64,000 bases of DNA, from contig CAJHNH020001592.1 of the NCBI GenBank assembly GCA_905116865.2, forward strand, positions 1 through 64,000, written 5' to 3'. A model generated the notes under the pieces. It did not search any database. It was not told the DNA's origin and saw only the letters and a program-made list of their open reading frames with translations. The position numbers were made by a program, and so were the translations under genes. The DNA comes from Candidula unifasciata (taxonomy: Eukaryota > Mollusca > Gastropoda > Stylommatophora > Geomitridae). Below are positions 12,001 to 24,000 of the stretch, in pieces. Positions within the stretch are counted from its first letter, which is position 1. Each line of letters starts with the position of its first letter.

Positions 12001-15000
12001 CAAACTGCGGCATCAAGTAGAAGAACTCCTTTCACCTCTAAGCCAGAGTACAGAGCCTAAGCTCCCCGCCAACTGCTGCATCAAGTAGAATACAGCTAAG
12101 CCTACTTTCCAACCTCTGCCATTAACACATTTCTTGCAAAGGTCATCTGTCTAAAAATTTATGTCGGCAAGTGACGTCGTGTCCTCGTCATACCTCATGT
12201 TCATTATTGGTTGCCCGTAGTGTGGATCTTCCAATCGCACACAACACTAACCAGCTGTTTGACTAGATTGTTAGGTTAGGCATTGTGATGGGGATGCTGA
12301 GTATCCACAATAGATGTATGGAGACAACTGTAACCCGAAATACCACCCACTGGAGATGTTACTAGTTTAAGCTGCAAGTCAATCTCTTGGTCTAGGGCTG
12401 AGCCTCAGCCGTTTAGTAGTTCTTTCACTCGTCAGACGTTTTTAACCATGAGTTATCATTTGGTAGTACCTTCAGACAGCAGACTTTACTCATGTTCCAA
12501 ATGAGTTTTGATAGAATTATTTTGTTGAAGCCTGATCTGTAAAAATGGATGTGCACGCAAAATTCAAGTTCTTTCACAAGCCAAAAGTGGACGACCACAT
12601 GCCTTTTCCTCACCCCACCACCACACATACAATGGTCCCCAGAACCCACATGTGGATATTTCATGCTCTGACTTTTCTTAACTGTAACCTATTTTTTAAA
12701 ATAAAAACTTGCACTAGACATTATTTAGATCTCCACTTAGTGTTAAATAGGTCACAATTAAGTGTTAAATGAACCTAATTATTTGTATTCCATCGTGATC
12801 AGGCTGTTGTTGATGATTGGATTGAAGGCTACAAACTGGATAGGAATGCTGCTCTGCTGGAACTTATCCAGTTCTTTATCCAGTGCTCTGGATGTAAAGG
12901 AAAGATAACTCCGCATATGTATGCTAACATGGAACATGCAGAGATCATCCGTAAGATGACAGAGGAGTTTGATGAGGTATATTATTGTTAATTTTCTTCT
13001 AAGCCTTCAATTTGTGGAGTGGCAATGGATTTGTGAAGCTCCTAATAAAAAAAAAGTTGTAATTGCAGCAGATGTTTAAACCTATTTTGTCATAGTGGCT
13101 TAAAGGTTAGAGAATGCATTTCACATTTTTATGATCCTCGCTGTACCGTGGTTGATTTTTTGTTGTTGATGATGGTTTCTTTGAAAAACAAACAAAACTG
13201 TTCTTGGCTTTCAGAAAATGGTTTGAGAGTTGTGCCATTGACCACAAAATATTCCCAAGGGGAATAGTTGGCGCAAGGGAATAGTTGGTGCAAGGTAGTC
13301 AGCTTTCCTTGTGGAGATGGCACACCATTTTTGTTTGTTTGGGTGGTCATGATATAATATTTTGTCACGGCAACGGTCATTATGGACCTATTTTAATGCA
13401 ACAGCAGATCTAAAAACCTTATTTTGCAGTGTCCGTATTGACGCAGGACTTCTTAGATCAGTGGCTTTGATTTGTAATTTTTTTTCTCTGACCAGCAGAC
13501 TCCTTGGTGACCTGGCGGCGTAAAATTGGGTATCAGATGATTTTCATAATTTAATGGAAGTTGCCCGAGAAGGCAAGCTGGAAAGGAAGGTAACTGCCTG
13601 CCCCATCTCATGTCATGGCCTAGAATAGGGGAAGTCAACTAAGTTTACTTAGGGGCCAACATTTTGAAAATGGTGATTGTCAGAGGCCAGGGCGCCCTCA
13701 TAGAAAGATCACTAATACAGTATGAGTAGCAATGATCTGCGGGCCACTTGCTAGGTCTCAGCGGGCCGTCAGTTAAATAAAATAGCCCTGGCCTAGAATA
13801 TGAAAGTATAACACGTCACACCCCATGAGAGTGTCTTTATCAGATTATCAATCTGTGAGTTCCTGCTTCACGACAAACGGGTCCCACAATGACTGTTCCG
13901 TTTCTTTGCCAGTGGAAATCACACAGAATGCCTGTCGCTGTCCCATGTAAATATCAAACAGACAGCAGTCGCAGCAGACCTGGTGTTAATAAAGTCAAAA
14001 ACAGCCATCAAATGCTGGGTTTGGTTCTGCAACATCCTGTAAAGGATACACTACTAACATTTATCAGTTGTCCCATCCAGTTTGCCTCTGGGGGGTTGAA
14101 CCCGCAACCTTTCATTGAATTACTGGAGAGAACAGGGTTCACCACTTGAAGGTAAGGTAGGATTGAGGAGAAGAAACTATGAAACACTGAGAGTCTCGTA
14201 TTGCATATCATTACTCCATTAGAGTCCCTGTTTACCTTGATGTTGCAGGAAAGTGGTGACTACCCTCTCATCATGACTGGCCCCCAGTGGAAGAAGTTCA
14301 AATCCTCGTATTGTGAGTTTGTGCAGGTTCTGGTCCGACAGTGTCAGTACAGCATCATCTATGACCAGTACATGATGGACAATGTCATTTCTTTGCTGAC
14401 CGGTTTGACCGACTCTCAGGTGCGAGCTTTTCGACACACCAGCACCCTTGCAGGTTTGTGATGATTGACAGTTTAGGAAAATATTTTTGTACCAATGGTC
14501 TTCTTCGTGTTTACCAGCTCTTAATTGTGGCACAGAGTCCTGATTTTTGGTCCACTTCTGCACTTTAGTCTTCTTCTTCTTCTGCGTTCATCCGAAGATG
14601 TATTTGCGCTGTGTCCGTTTACTACATGGCTGCGAGATTTGCACCTTTCGGCCAACACATCTGACTTATGCATGCATTTGTTGACCGGGTTAGCCTTCCC
14701 GGGGACTTTAATCTTTTTCCAGAGCTTGAGTATTTTATGCACATTCATTTTACAAATCTGGCTCATATATGTGCAGACTGTTGGTTCCTTCTTGGCTCTC
14801 AAGCAGATGTTCTCTGACTGTCCCGTTGTGCCATTATGTGTCACACAGTCTTTTCCTCCATTCCATTCTATCGTGTGCAGTCAGTTCAATAGCATGGATG
14901 CAATCCAGTCCAGCAGCTTTGGCCTCTCTCATTAGTGTTCGTTTTAGGGTGTCTTTTAGGCATCCTCGCCCTCCTTAAACCCTTTATTTCCCATTTTAGT

Positions 15001-18000
15001 GCCTGCTTGGTGACTCTCTGCTCTTTTCTTTTCAGAATGTGTCCACTATAGCGGCTTCTTCTCCGTCTCATAACCGTTGGTACTAATGGTTACCCAGACA
15101 TTTCTTTTTATTTCTTCATCCAATTTTATATTCATTTGTTTCAAATACATTTAAACTTTTGTTCCATGTCTTCTGTGGTTCTCCAGCTTTCTTTGACATT
15201 TGTTAACATTGAAGTAACATTAGAATTGAAAATACATAACTGGGTTTTAAATAATACAGTTTAGAGTTCCATATTTCTGTTTAGGCCTTTACAAACTTCT
15301 GATGCCTTGCCTATTTCTTTCTTTGCATTTTCTTCACTATTAAAATTACTACACGAATAAGTAAACTGATCTGTTACTTCAATTCCTTTTATCTCCAGCG
15401 TAACATCTCCTTGATCTGTTCTTGGTATCTTCAACATATTTGTCATTTCATAACTTATTTGTAGTCCAGCCTTTGATGGTAAATCATTTGAAGGAAGTAT
15501 CAGGAGTAAAAATTTGTTTTCTTTATTGATGTTTGACAATTTTCAGGGGAAAAAATGTGTTTTCTGTGTGGACGTTTGACAATTTGTACAAAAACAACGT
15601 TGGCATGTCTAGCTAGGGATGCAGGAACCTAAGAGCTCAGGAACTTTGAGGCCACCTCTTCCCTATTTTGTTAGGTATGGGCTGAATCTTCTTGCCGCCC
15701 CTTCTATCAAATTTGCAAGGAAGCTAATTGCACCCTCCTCCCTCCCCCGAACCATGTACAGTGTGATGTTTAAGTATTTATTTATGTGTTTCATTTTCTG
15801 TGTCAAATACATGACCAACATGCAACAAGTGTGCTAGCCTCTGCAGTATTGTGGCTCCCTATGCATAGGTGGTTCAGTTTTTGTGTGTGCCTGGGTCACA
15901 GTTTTCTTCTTTACTTTTGTCATTATCTGCTTTGTGCTACTGGACACTGCTGTTTAACAGATAGGTAGCTGAACTAAGGTACACTGGGTTGTGCTGTGAT
16001 GTGAAGTGTTAGTGATCATTGACTTCTTCGATCCATGATCTTCTAGGTTTCCCTCTACCTCTTGGTTTTTCCTTTTTGCAAAATTATATTTAAATATTTA
16101 CAGCAATGAAACTGATGACAGCCTTGGTGGATGTGGCCTTGAACTTAAGTATCAACCTGGATAACACCCAGAGGCAGTACGAATCCGAGCGAGCCAAACA
16201 ACAGAGCAAGAGAGCTGGAGACCGTCTGGACTTGCTGATGCAGAAACGACAAGAGGTCGGGCAGAGTTGTGTTCCCATAGAAATATGCGTACAGTTTATG
16301 TGTTATTCTTCCTTCTTTTAATCCTCAGTTTAACACAGTCCTTCAGACAGTTCGCTCTGTCATCTTTTGCCACCTTCTGCAGCTCAATCCATGAGCTCAC
16401 CATCTTTTTTGCCTCATTCTCTCGACTTGTATTTGGTCAATCTTTATTCCTTTAACTCTGAGTGTCCTCGTACAAGGATATTACAGTTGTCTTGTTATCA
16501 TGTTTTCTCAGTTTATATCCCAGTGTCTGTTTTTCACCTCATGAACTTTACATATTACACTCACACAAATGTATTTGTGTAGCATTTTCCTATTTATGTT
16601 TTTCATTTATCTTGTCCCAAGCAATGTACCTGTGTGATTGGCTGTTTTTCATGAATTCTGATCAGTTTGCCATGTGGGCTTGTACTGTTAGGAAAATTTA
16701 GAACGGTCAGAACATTCTAAAGAAATCTAAGGACAAGTTTGTTTTATAAGAGTTGTCATTTTAACTTTGAAGTAATAATAGACAGAATGAAGATACAAAT
16801 TATTTCTGAACTAATGAAAAGTGATGTCCACTTGGAGTCATCAAATGAACAGAGAAGACCAATCACAGGTGAATGAAGGCAGGTGATATCTGTGGCAGTA
16901 AGGCTATAAATATGGATTTTAAAAGTAATTTGGAATACACCCACTGTTATAAATATCATTTAAAAGTTAGTTATTATTTCAAATTATTTCAGTGGCTCAG
17001 AAGGTTGAAGAAAAGTAATGTTCACTGACAAAACTACATACAAAGATTACAATCTTTGAAAAAGATATACTAGGAAGTATATTCTCGGAAGACAGGAGAA
17101 TAAATTGGAAAATAGAAACAACGAGCCAGTACCAACGGGCACCGTTATTAAGATACCCGTAACATAAATATGACTGCCACTAAACATATTGTGAACACGT
17201 ATTCATCCAGTGCACTTATATACCAACTGACACTGAACAGTGTGCCTTAAGTTGTCTGTGGTTATTCTGATGGTTGTGTTGTAATATTACAGTTGGAAGA
17301 AAACCAGGCTGAGATTCGGAACATGTTAACTTACATCTTCAAGGGTGTGTTTGTTCATAGATACAGGTTTGAACTCTTGACGTCATGTTTTCTGTTCATT
17401 GTTTATCAGATAGAACCCCGTTAGTATTAGTTTAACCCCATCACATGCAGTTGTTAGTTTAATCTCATTAAACTCCATTAATGCAGCTGTTAATTTGACC
17501 TTATGAGCAGATAGTTTAACTTGATTGTGAGTAGTTGTTAGTTTAACCTCATTCCAGCTGCGTTCAAGTGAATCAGATCTGTAAAACTGATGCACATGCA
17601 ACACTCAGGTTCCGGAGCAGGACTGCAGTCCAGGTGTGGACGAACAACCAGAACTTTCCGCCAGAGTGTACAGCTGGTGAACGCGAAGAAGAAGAAGAAG
17701 TTTAACCTAATTCTAGACATGTGATATTTCAACATCGTTATTGAGCCGTTGTTAGTTTCTTTGCACTTTATGCATTTTTGTTAGTTTAACACTTTGATGG
17801 TCAGCAGTCCGGTGTATTACTGTCTCCCATTACCAAGGGTGTTTGCAGATAAAAAAAAAAAATTGGTTTTCTAATAAAAATCATTAAAAAAAAATCAAAA
17901 ACGAGCGTAGGGTTTTGTAACCTTTAGAGCACCATTATGAATGGTTGCTAGAACCAAAAAATATTATGCAAAAAGGTCACATGTTTATGGTGGCCATGTT

Positions 18001-21000
18001 GAATATGTTGACTATAGAAAACTTGGTACGGCCGTCTGCTTGCATTCTACATGCCATTTTTACCGATTGTCAGACCTGGTCACCATGGTAAATGACCAGA
18101 AATTCATAGATTGTTGAGTTGAGTCAAGAATTGACATCACAGCATTCAGGGCATTCATATGGGTGCTCCATCCTCATTTTCAGCTGCCAGGGCAGAGGAA
18201 AGTGTTTAAAAGCACAGAAACCAGATTATTAGCCATTTGCCCGATAAGAAAAACCAGTTGGATGAAGTGAAGTTGATCCCCATGTCTGTGTGTCTCCAGA
18301 TAGTTAGGATGTATAAGTTTTGACTTCTGTCTACTTGTCCCTTAATATTGCAGAGACACACAGCCAGAGATCCGCTCTATCTGCATGGCAGAGATCGGTG
18401 TGTGGATGAAGAAATACCCCAATATGTTTCTGGATGATAGTTACCTGAAGTATGTCGGCTGGACATTGTATGACAAGGTAAGCAATTAGTTCTTTCTTCT
18501 TTGCCTGTCTTTCTCAGTTTGTCACTCTCATATTCCTCCTGTGCCTGTCTTCCTCAGTCTGTCACACTTATCTTTCTCCCTGTATGGGTTCTGGATACCC
18601 TTGGGGGGGGGGGGGGATAAACTGACTGCCTCCTAGCAAGCTTGTCGTTAGAGGCGACTACTTAAAGGTTTGCTAAAACTGGAGGTGTTCAACCATGAGG
18701 CGTAGATATCACAGCCTAGCTGTAAACCACAACACTGTGTGCCAGCCACCCTTTTAAAGGGTGAACGCAAAAGAAATGCACTAACATATCTCTCACACGA
18801 TAGTTTAGAGCATTATTCTTGGCTTCCATTAGAGGGCGCCGGTACTGCAGCAGCTGACAGTTTTGTTTCTGCTGAGGTCAGAACTGACATCATATCACTC
18901 GGGACATTTCTATAATCGCTCATCCACATTTGCTTCCAGCGAAGAGTTCCTATTCTGCTGATGCCAGTAGCATTTTGATTTGTCCGTCTTGCCTCTCCTC
19001 TGAGTCGACAAGTTCTAGTCACTTCCTGCTGACCATAACGATCTATTTCAACTTCCACATTGCATCTTTGTTCCTTAAGGCCGTGATCATTTCTAGCTTG
19101 TCGTGCATCAGTTCGTCACCACAGGATGCAGAACCAGCCAGTCTGTCTGCCTTTTTGTTTCCCAACACACCTGCTTAGCCAGGAGAAAAGATGCTAATAC
19201 CTTGGATACATTGCTTAGAGCATGCCTGTCTCTACTGTTGTCAGCATGCTTAGTGATTATTGCAATCATAAAAAAAAATGTGTGCAGCTGTTTGTATTGA
19301 TTTATTTTGTTGTTATTGTTGAATGTTTATACTTGTGTTTCTCTAGGTTGGCGATGTGAGACTCTGTTGTTTGAAGACCTTGGCCCCTCTGCATGAGACG
19401 CCCGACTTGTCGGGGAAATTGGAGCTGTTTACAAACAGGTTTAAGGTAATCTATACTTTATGGGGTTGAAAATTGTGTTGGTGGATCGAAGGCTACGTTT
19501 TTGGATAGATTATTGAATTGTTGAACCTGGTGGTTGATTGATTTGTTAGATTGTTTTGTTGAAGCAATGTTTAAGTCGTCTGACTGGTGGTTAATTGATT
19601 AGTTGGACTGGTGATTGACTGTGTTGTTAAATTGTTGGATCAGTGATTGAGTTGTGTGACTGTTGGTTGATTGATTTATTTGGCTAGTGAATCATTTTTG
19701 ATTAAAGAGCAGTGCTTTCGTCTAGAGTGTCTCTGTGGGTTCTGGGACATATTTTGCGATGGGGAGGCTTGGAAATCACAGTGAATGTGACTAGCAAGGT
19801 GAGTGTGAATAGCATAGAGTGTGTGAATAGCATAGAGTGTGTGAATAGCATAGAGTGTGTGAATAGCATAGAGAGTGTGAATAGCATAGAGAGTGTGAAT
19901 AGCATAGTGAAAAACAAGGCGAGTGTGACTAGTATAGTGAATGTGACTAGCAAGACCTTTTCAGGTTAAAAAGAATCTTCAACAAGTACAGGAGATTTCA
20001 GGAATATTGTTGCCATCATACTTGTTGGGCATGTTTCTTCTAGGATGCTCTGCTCTTCACCATAGCACAAAGCCTGGGCAGTTTTGTAGAGTCCATGTGT
20101 TGTCCATGCAACATGGATCCTTTCTGCCTGCTAAAGACAGTCTGGCAGTTTAACAATGTGACTGATTTGATTATGGCCAAGACAGTTTCATCCGTGAAGC
20201 AAAGCATGTCATCCAAACAGGCACTATTCTTCTGTGATTTGGCAAAACTGTAAAGCCACCGAGGGCTCAGAATGCTGAAGAAAATGTTCAAGTGTGTTGA
20301 TTAACGTCCTACATCATTGTTGTTCTAGTCGAGGTACCAGATTGTTAGTTGAGGCGGCCTTGGACAAAGAATATGATGTGTTTGTTAATGTCATACTTTG
20401 CTGTTTTATTCTAGGACCGAATTGTTGAGATGACCTTGGACAAAGAGTATGATGTGTTTGTTAATGTCATACTTTGCTGTTTTATTCTAGGACCGAATTG
20501 TTGAGATGACCTTGGACAAAGAATATAATGTGTTTGTTAATGTCATACTTTGCTGTTTTATTCTAGGGGCCCGAATTGTTGAGATGCATCAGTTTGGACA
20601 ACAGGATGCAGACCAGGTTAGTAATGTCTGCCTTTTTGTTTCCCAACACACCTGCTTACCCAGGAGAAAAGATCCAAAAGATGCTAATACCTTGGATACT
20701 TTGCTTATAGCAGGCCTGTCTCTACTGTTCTCAGCATTCTTAGTGATTATTGCAATCATTAAAAAATGTGTGCAGCTGTTTGTATTGATATGTTTGGCTG
20801 TTGTTGAATGTTTGATGTACCTGTGTTTCTCTAGGTTGGCGATGTGAGACTCTGTTGTTTAAAGACTTTGCCCCTCTTTTTCTAGGACGCCCGAATTGTC
20901 GGGGAGATGGACCTTGGACAAAGAGTATGATTGTTTGTTAATGTCATACTTTTGCTGTTTTATTCTAGGACCGGATTGTTGAGATGTAACCTTGGACAAA

Positions 21001-24000
21001 GAGTATGATGTGTTTGTTATCGTCAAGGCTGCTGTTTTTTTGGATAGATTATTGAATGTTGGACAAAGAGTTGATTGTTTGTTAGATCATACTTTGCTGT
21101 TTTATTGTTGGACCGAATTGTTGAGATGTCGTCTGACTGGTGGTTAATGATTTGTTTGGTCATACTGGCTGATTGACTGTAGGACCGAATTGTTAGATGA
21201 CCTTGGACAGTGTATGATGTGTTTGTTAATGTCATACTTTGCTGTTTTTATTTAGGACCGACTTGTGAGAATCATTTTTGACAAAGAGCAGTGCTTTCGT
21301 CTAGAATACTTCTCTGTGGGTTCTAGGACATATTTTGCGAGATGAGGCTTGGACATCACAGTATGATGTGTTGGTGAATGTCATAGCAAGGTGTGTTAAT
21401 AGCATAGAGTGTGTGAAAAGCATGGACAGTGAGTAACAAGGTGTGTTTGTTAATGTCTGTATAGTGAACTTTGACTAGCAAGACCTCTAGGACAGAATTA
21501 AAAAGAATCTTCAACAAGTACAGGAGATTTCATGAATACTGTTGCCATCATACTTGTTGGGCATGTTTATTCTAGGACCGATGCTCTGTTTCTTCACCAT
21601 AGCACAGAGCCTGGGATGTATTGTAGAGTCCATGTGTTGTGTTGCATTCATGGATCCTTTGAGATGCCTGCTAAATACTGTCTGGCAGTATTGTCATATG
21701 TGGCTGTTTTGATTATGGCCAAGAATTGTTGAGATCCGTGGACAAAGCATGTCATCCAAACAGGCATGTCATACTTTGCTGTTTTACTGTAAAGCCACCG
21801 AGGGCTCAGAATGCTGAAGAAAATGTTCAAGTGTGTTGATTAACGTCCTGCATCATTGTTGTTCTAGTCGAGAAACCAGATTGTTAGTTGAGGCGGCCTT
21901 GGACAAAGAATATGATGTGTTTGTTAATGTCATACTTTGCTGTTTTATTCTAGGACCGAATTGTTGAGATGACCTTGGACAAAGAGTATGATGTGTTTGT
22001 TAATGTCATACTTTGCTGTTTTATTCTAGGACCGAATTGTTGAGATGACCTTGGACAAAGAGTATGATGTGTTTGTTAATGTCATACTTTGCTGTTTTAT
22101 TCTAGGACCGAATTGTTGAGATGACCTTGGACAAAGAGTATGATGTGGCTGTACAAGCAATAAGATTAGTCATTTGTGTTCTCAAGTAAGTCTTTCATGT
22201 CGTTTCTCTCTAATCACCAGTTATGGCACTGTTATGGGGGTGTGGCTGGCCGAGTGGTTAAAAACGCTGGGCTTTCATCATTTGGAGGACCCAGGTTCAA
22301 ATCCTCAATAAGATGATGGATTTTTCCTTTCAGTGGCAACAAAAAAACATCCTTATCTTTACTGTCTGGCAGCTGCACCATCCTAGTGCCCCAAAACCCT
22401 CAGGCAAAACTAAAAAATAAACCTGTAAAGACAGTCTGTGGTACTGCTGTGATGTGCAGAAGTCATACCTTGTTTTGTACTTTTTCCCTTCCTTCAAGCT
22501 GATTTTAATTAAAAAACTTTCGTATAGCTCTATTTTTTATAAGATCGTACCTAAATCATGCAGCAGGGAATTTGCATAACATCGGCATAATCATTGCATG
22601 CCAGAAAGCCGTTCCATCCCCTGGTAACTTTCCCGCCGTGAGTGTCTTTGATATCCGTGCGTCTGCTGTCATACTGGTCAGCCCCTGTCTCTTCTGCCAG
22701 GAACCATAGCTTCCATTATTGTTCTCTCCAAACCATTTTGGCATTTAATGTAGTAGAAGTATTTCAATTTACGAGAATGCATATTTTTTTATGTGCCAGC
22801 CCTTGATATTCCTGAAGTCTCCGCATGGGTTCCAGGACCCTGTTTTGGGGGGAAAGGTACAGACCCACTGCCCCATAAAAAGCATGTCATAAAGGCAACA
22901 AATTAGGGATTTTGTCCTCTGAAGTGCATCTGAATCAGAGGCGAGGAACCAAGAGTCTACAAACAATTAAACCAGATCTGAAAGAATAAAAAGGTTATGC
23001 ATGCAGAACTCAAATTCTGGAACAAGACTAAAGTCCAGAAGTGGATGAACAGCCTGAAATTTTTTGCCTATAAATGCTAAGAATAAGAGGATGAGATCCT
23101 GAAGTATATCAGTATTTTTACTCTTTTTTTTGGGGTCCACGATGCCTTACGAATCTTTCTGTGACTTTAAGTTCAAAACACCAGATTTTCTACTTCTCAA
23201 GTAGTCCACGTCTCAAATCTTGCACACCCCCCAAGGCTCAGATCTTGCCACAGAAGAGTTCAGAATCTTCCCTTCAGGTTTTTTTTTCTGATGTTGTGCA
23301 ACAGACTTTCATACAGTTTAACCAATGCATTTAGAGAAATTATCCATTGAGGTCACATTTTTGGCAGAAGCCATGATCGACTGTTCTGCAAAAATCTGTT
23401 CTTGTTAGCTTCTTCCCTTCACATACACACACACCACACACCACTCCCCTCATTATTTGGTCAACAACAAAAATAAAAAATCTCAAATATCCAGTCATAA
23501 TCTCACAATGAAAATATTCTATGATTATAATAAGGTGCACATGCATTGAAAATGTGCTGTGATTGAATAGAGTGTCAATGTGCTGTGATTGAATAGAGTG
23601 TCAATGTGCTGTGATTGAATAGAGTGTCAATGTGCTGTGATTGAATAGAGTGTCAATGTGCTGTGATTGAATAGAGTGTCAATGTGCTGTGATTGAATAG
23701 AGTGTCAATGTGCTGTGATTGAATAGAGTGTCAATGTGCTGTGATTGAATAGAGTGTCAATGTGCTGTGATTGAATAGAGTGTCAATGTGCTGTGATTGA
23801 ATAGAGTGTCAATGTGCTGTGATTGAATAGAGTGTCAATGTGCTGTGATTGAATAGAGTGTCAATGTGCTGTGATTGAATAGAGTGTCAATGTGCTGTGA
23901 TTGAATAGAGTGTCAATGTGCTGTGATTGAATAGAGTGTCTGTGTTTGAATAGAGTTACAATGTGCTGTGATTGAATAGAGTGACAATGTGCTGTGATTG

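Noticed and set aside
20835..20935. A second exon 9 as a mutually exclusive alternative exon
   Set aside because: The acceptor and first 25 bases or so are kept, but the rest is mixed with exon-10 repeat sequence, the frame is lost and there is no donor at the right place.
22236..22320. A tRNA-Ser or tRNA-Leu gene
   Set aside because: A and B boxes are good, but the acceptor stem does not pair and a SINE body follows. The same judgement applies to 46560, 47050 (minus), 51225 and 59022.
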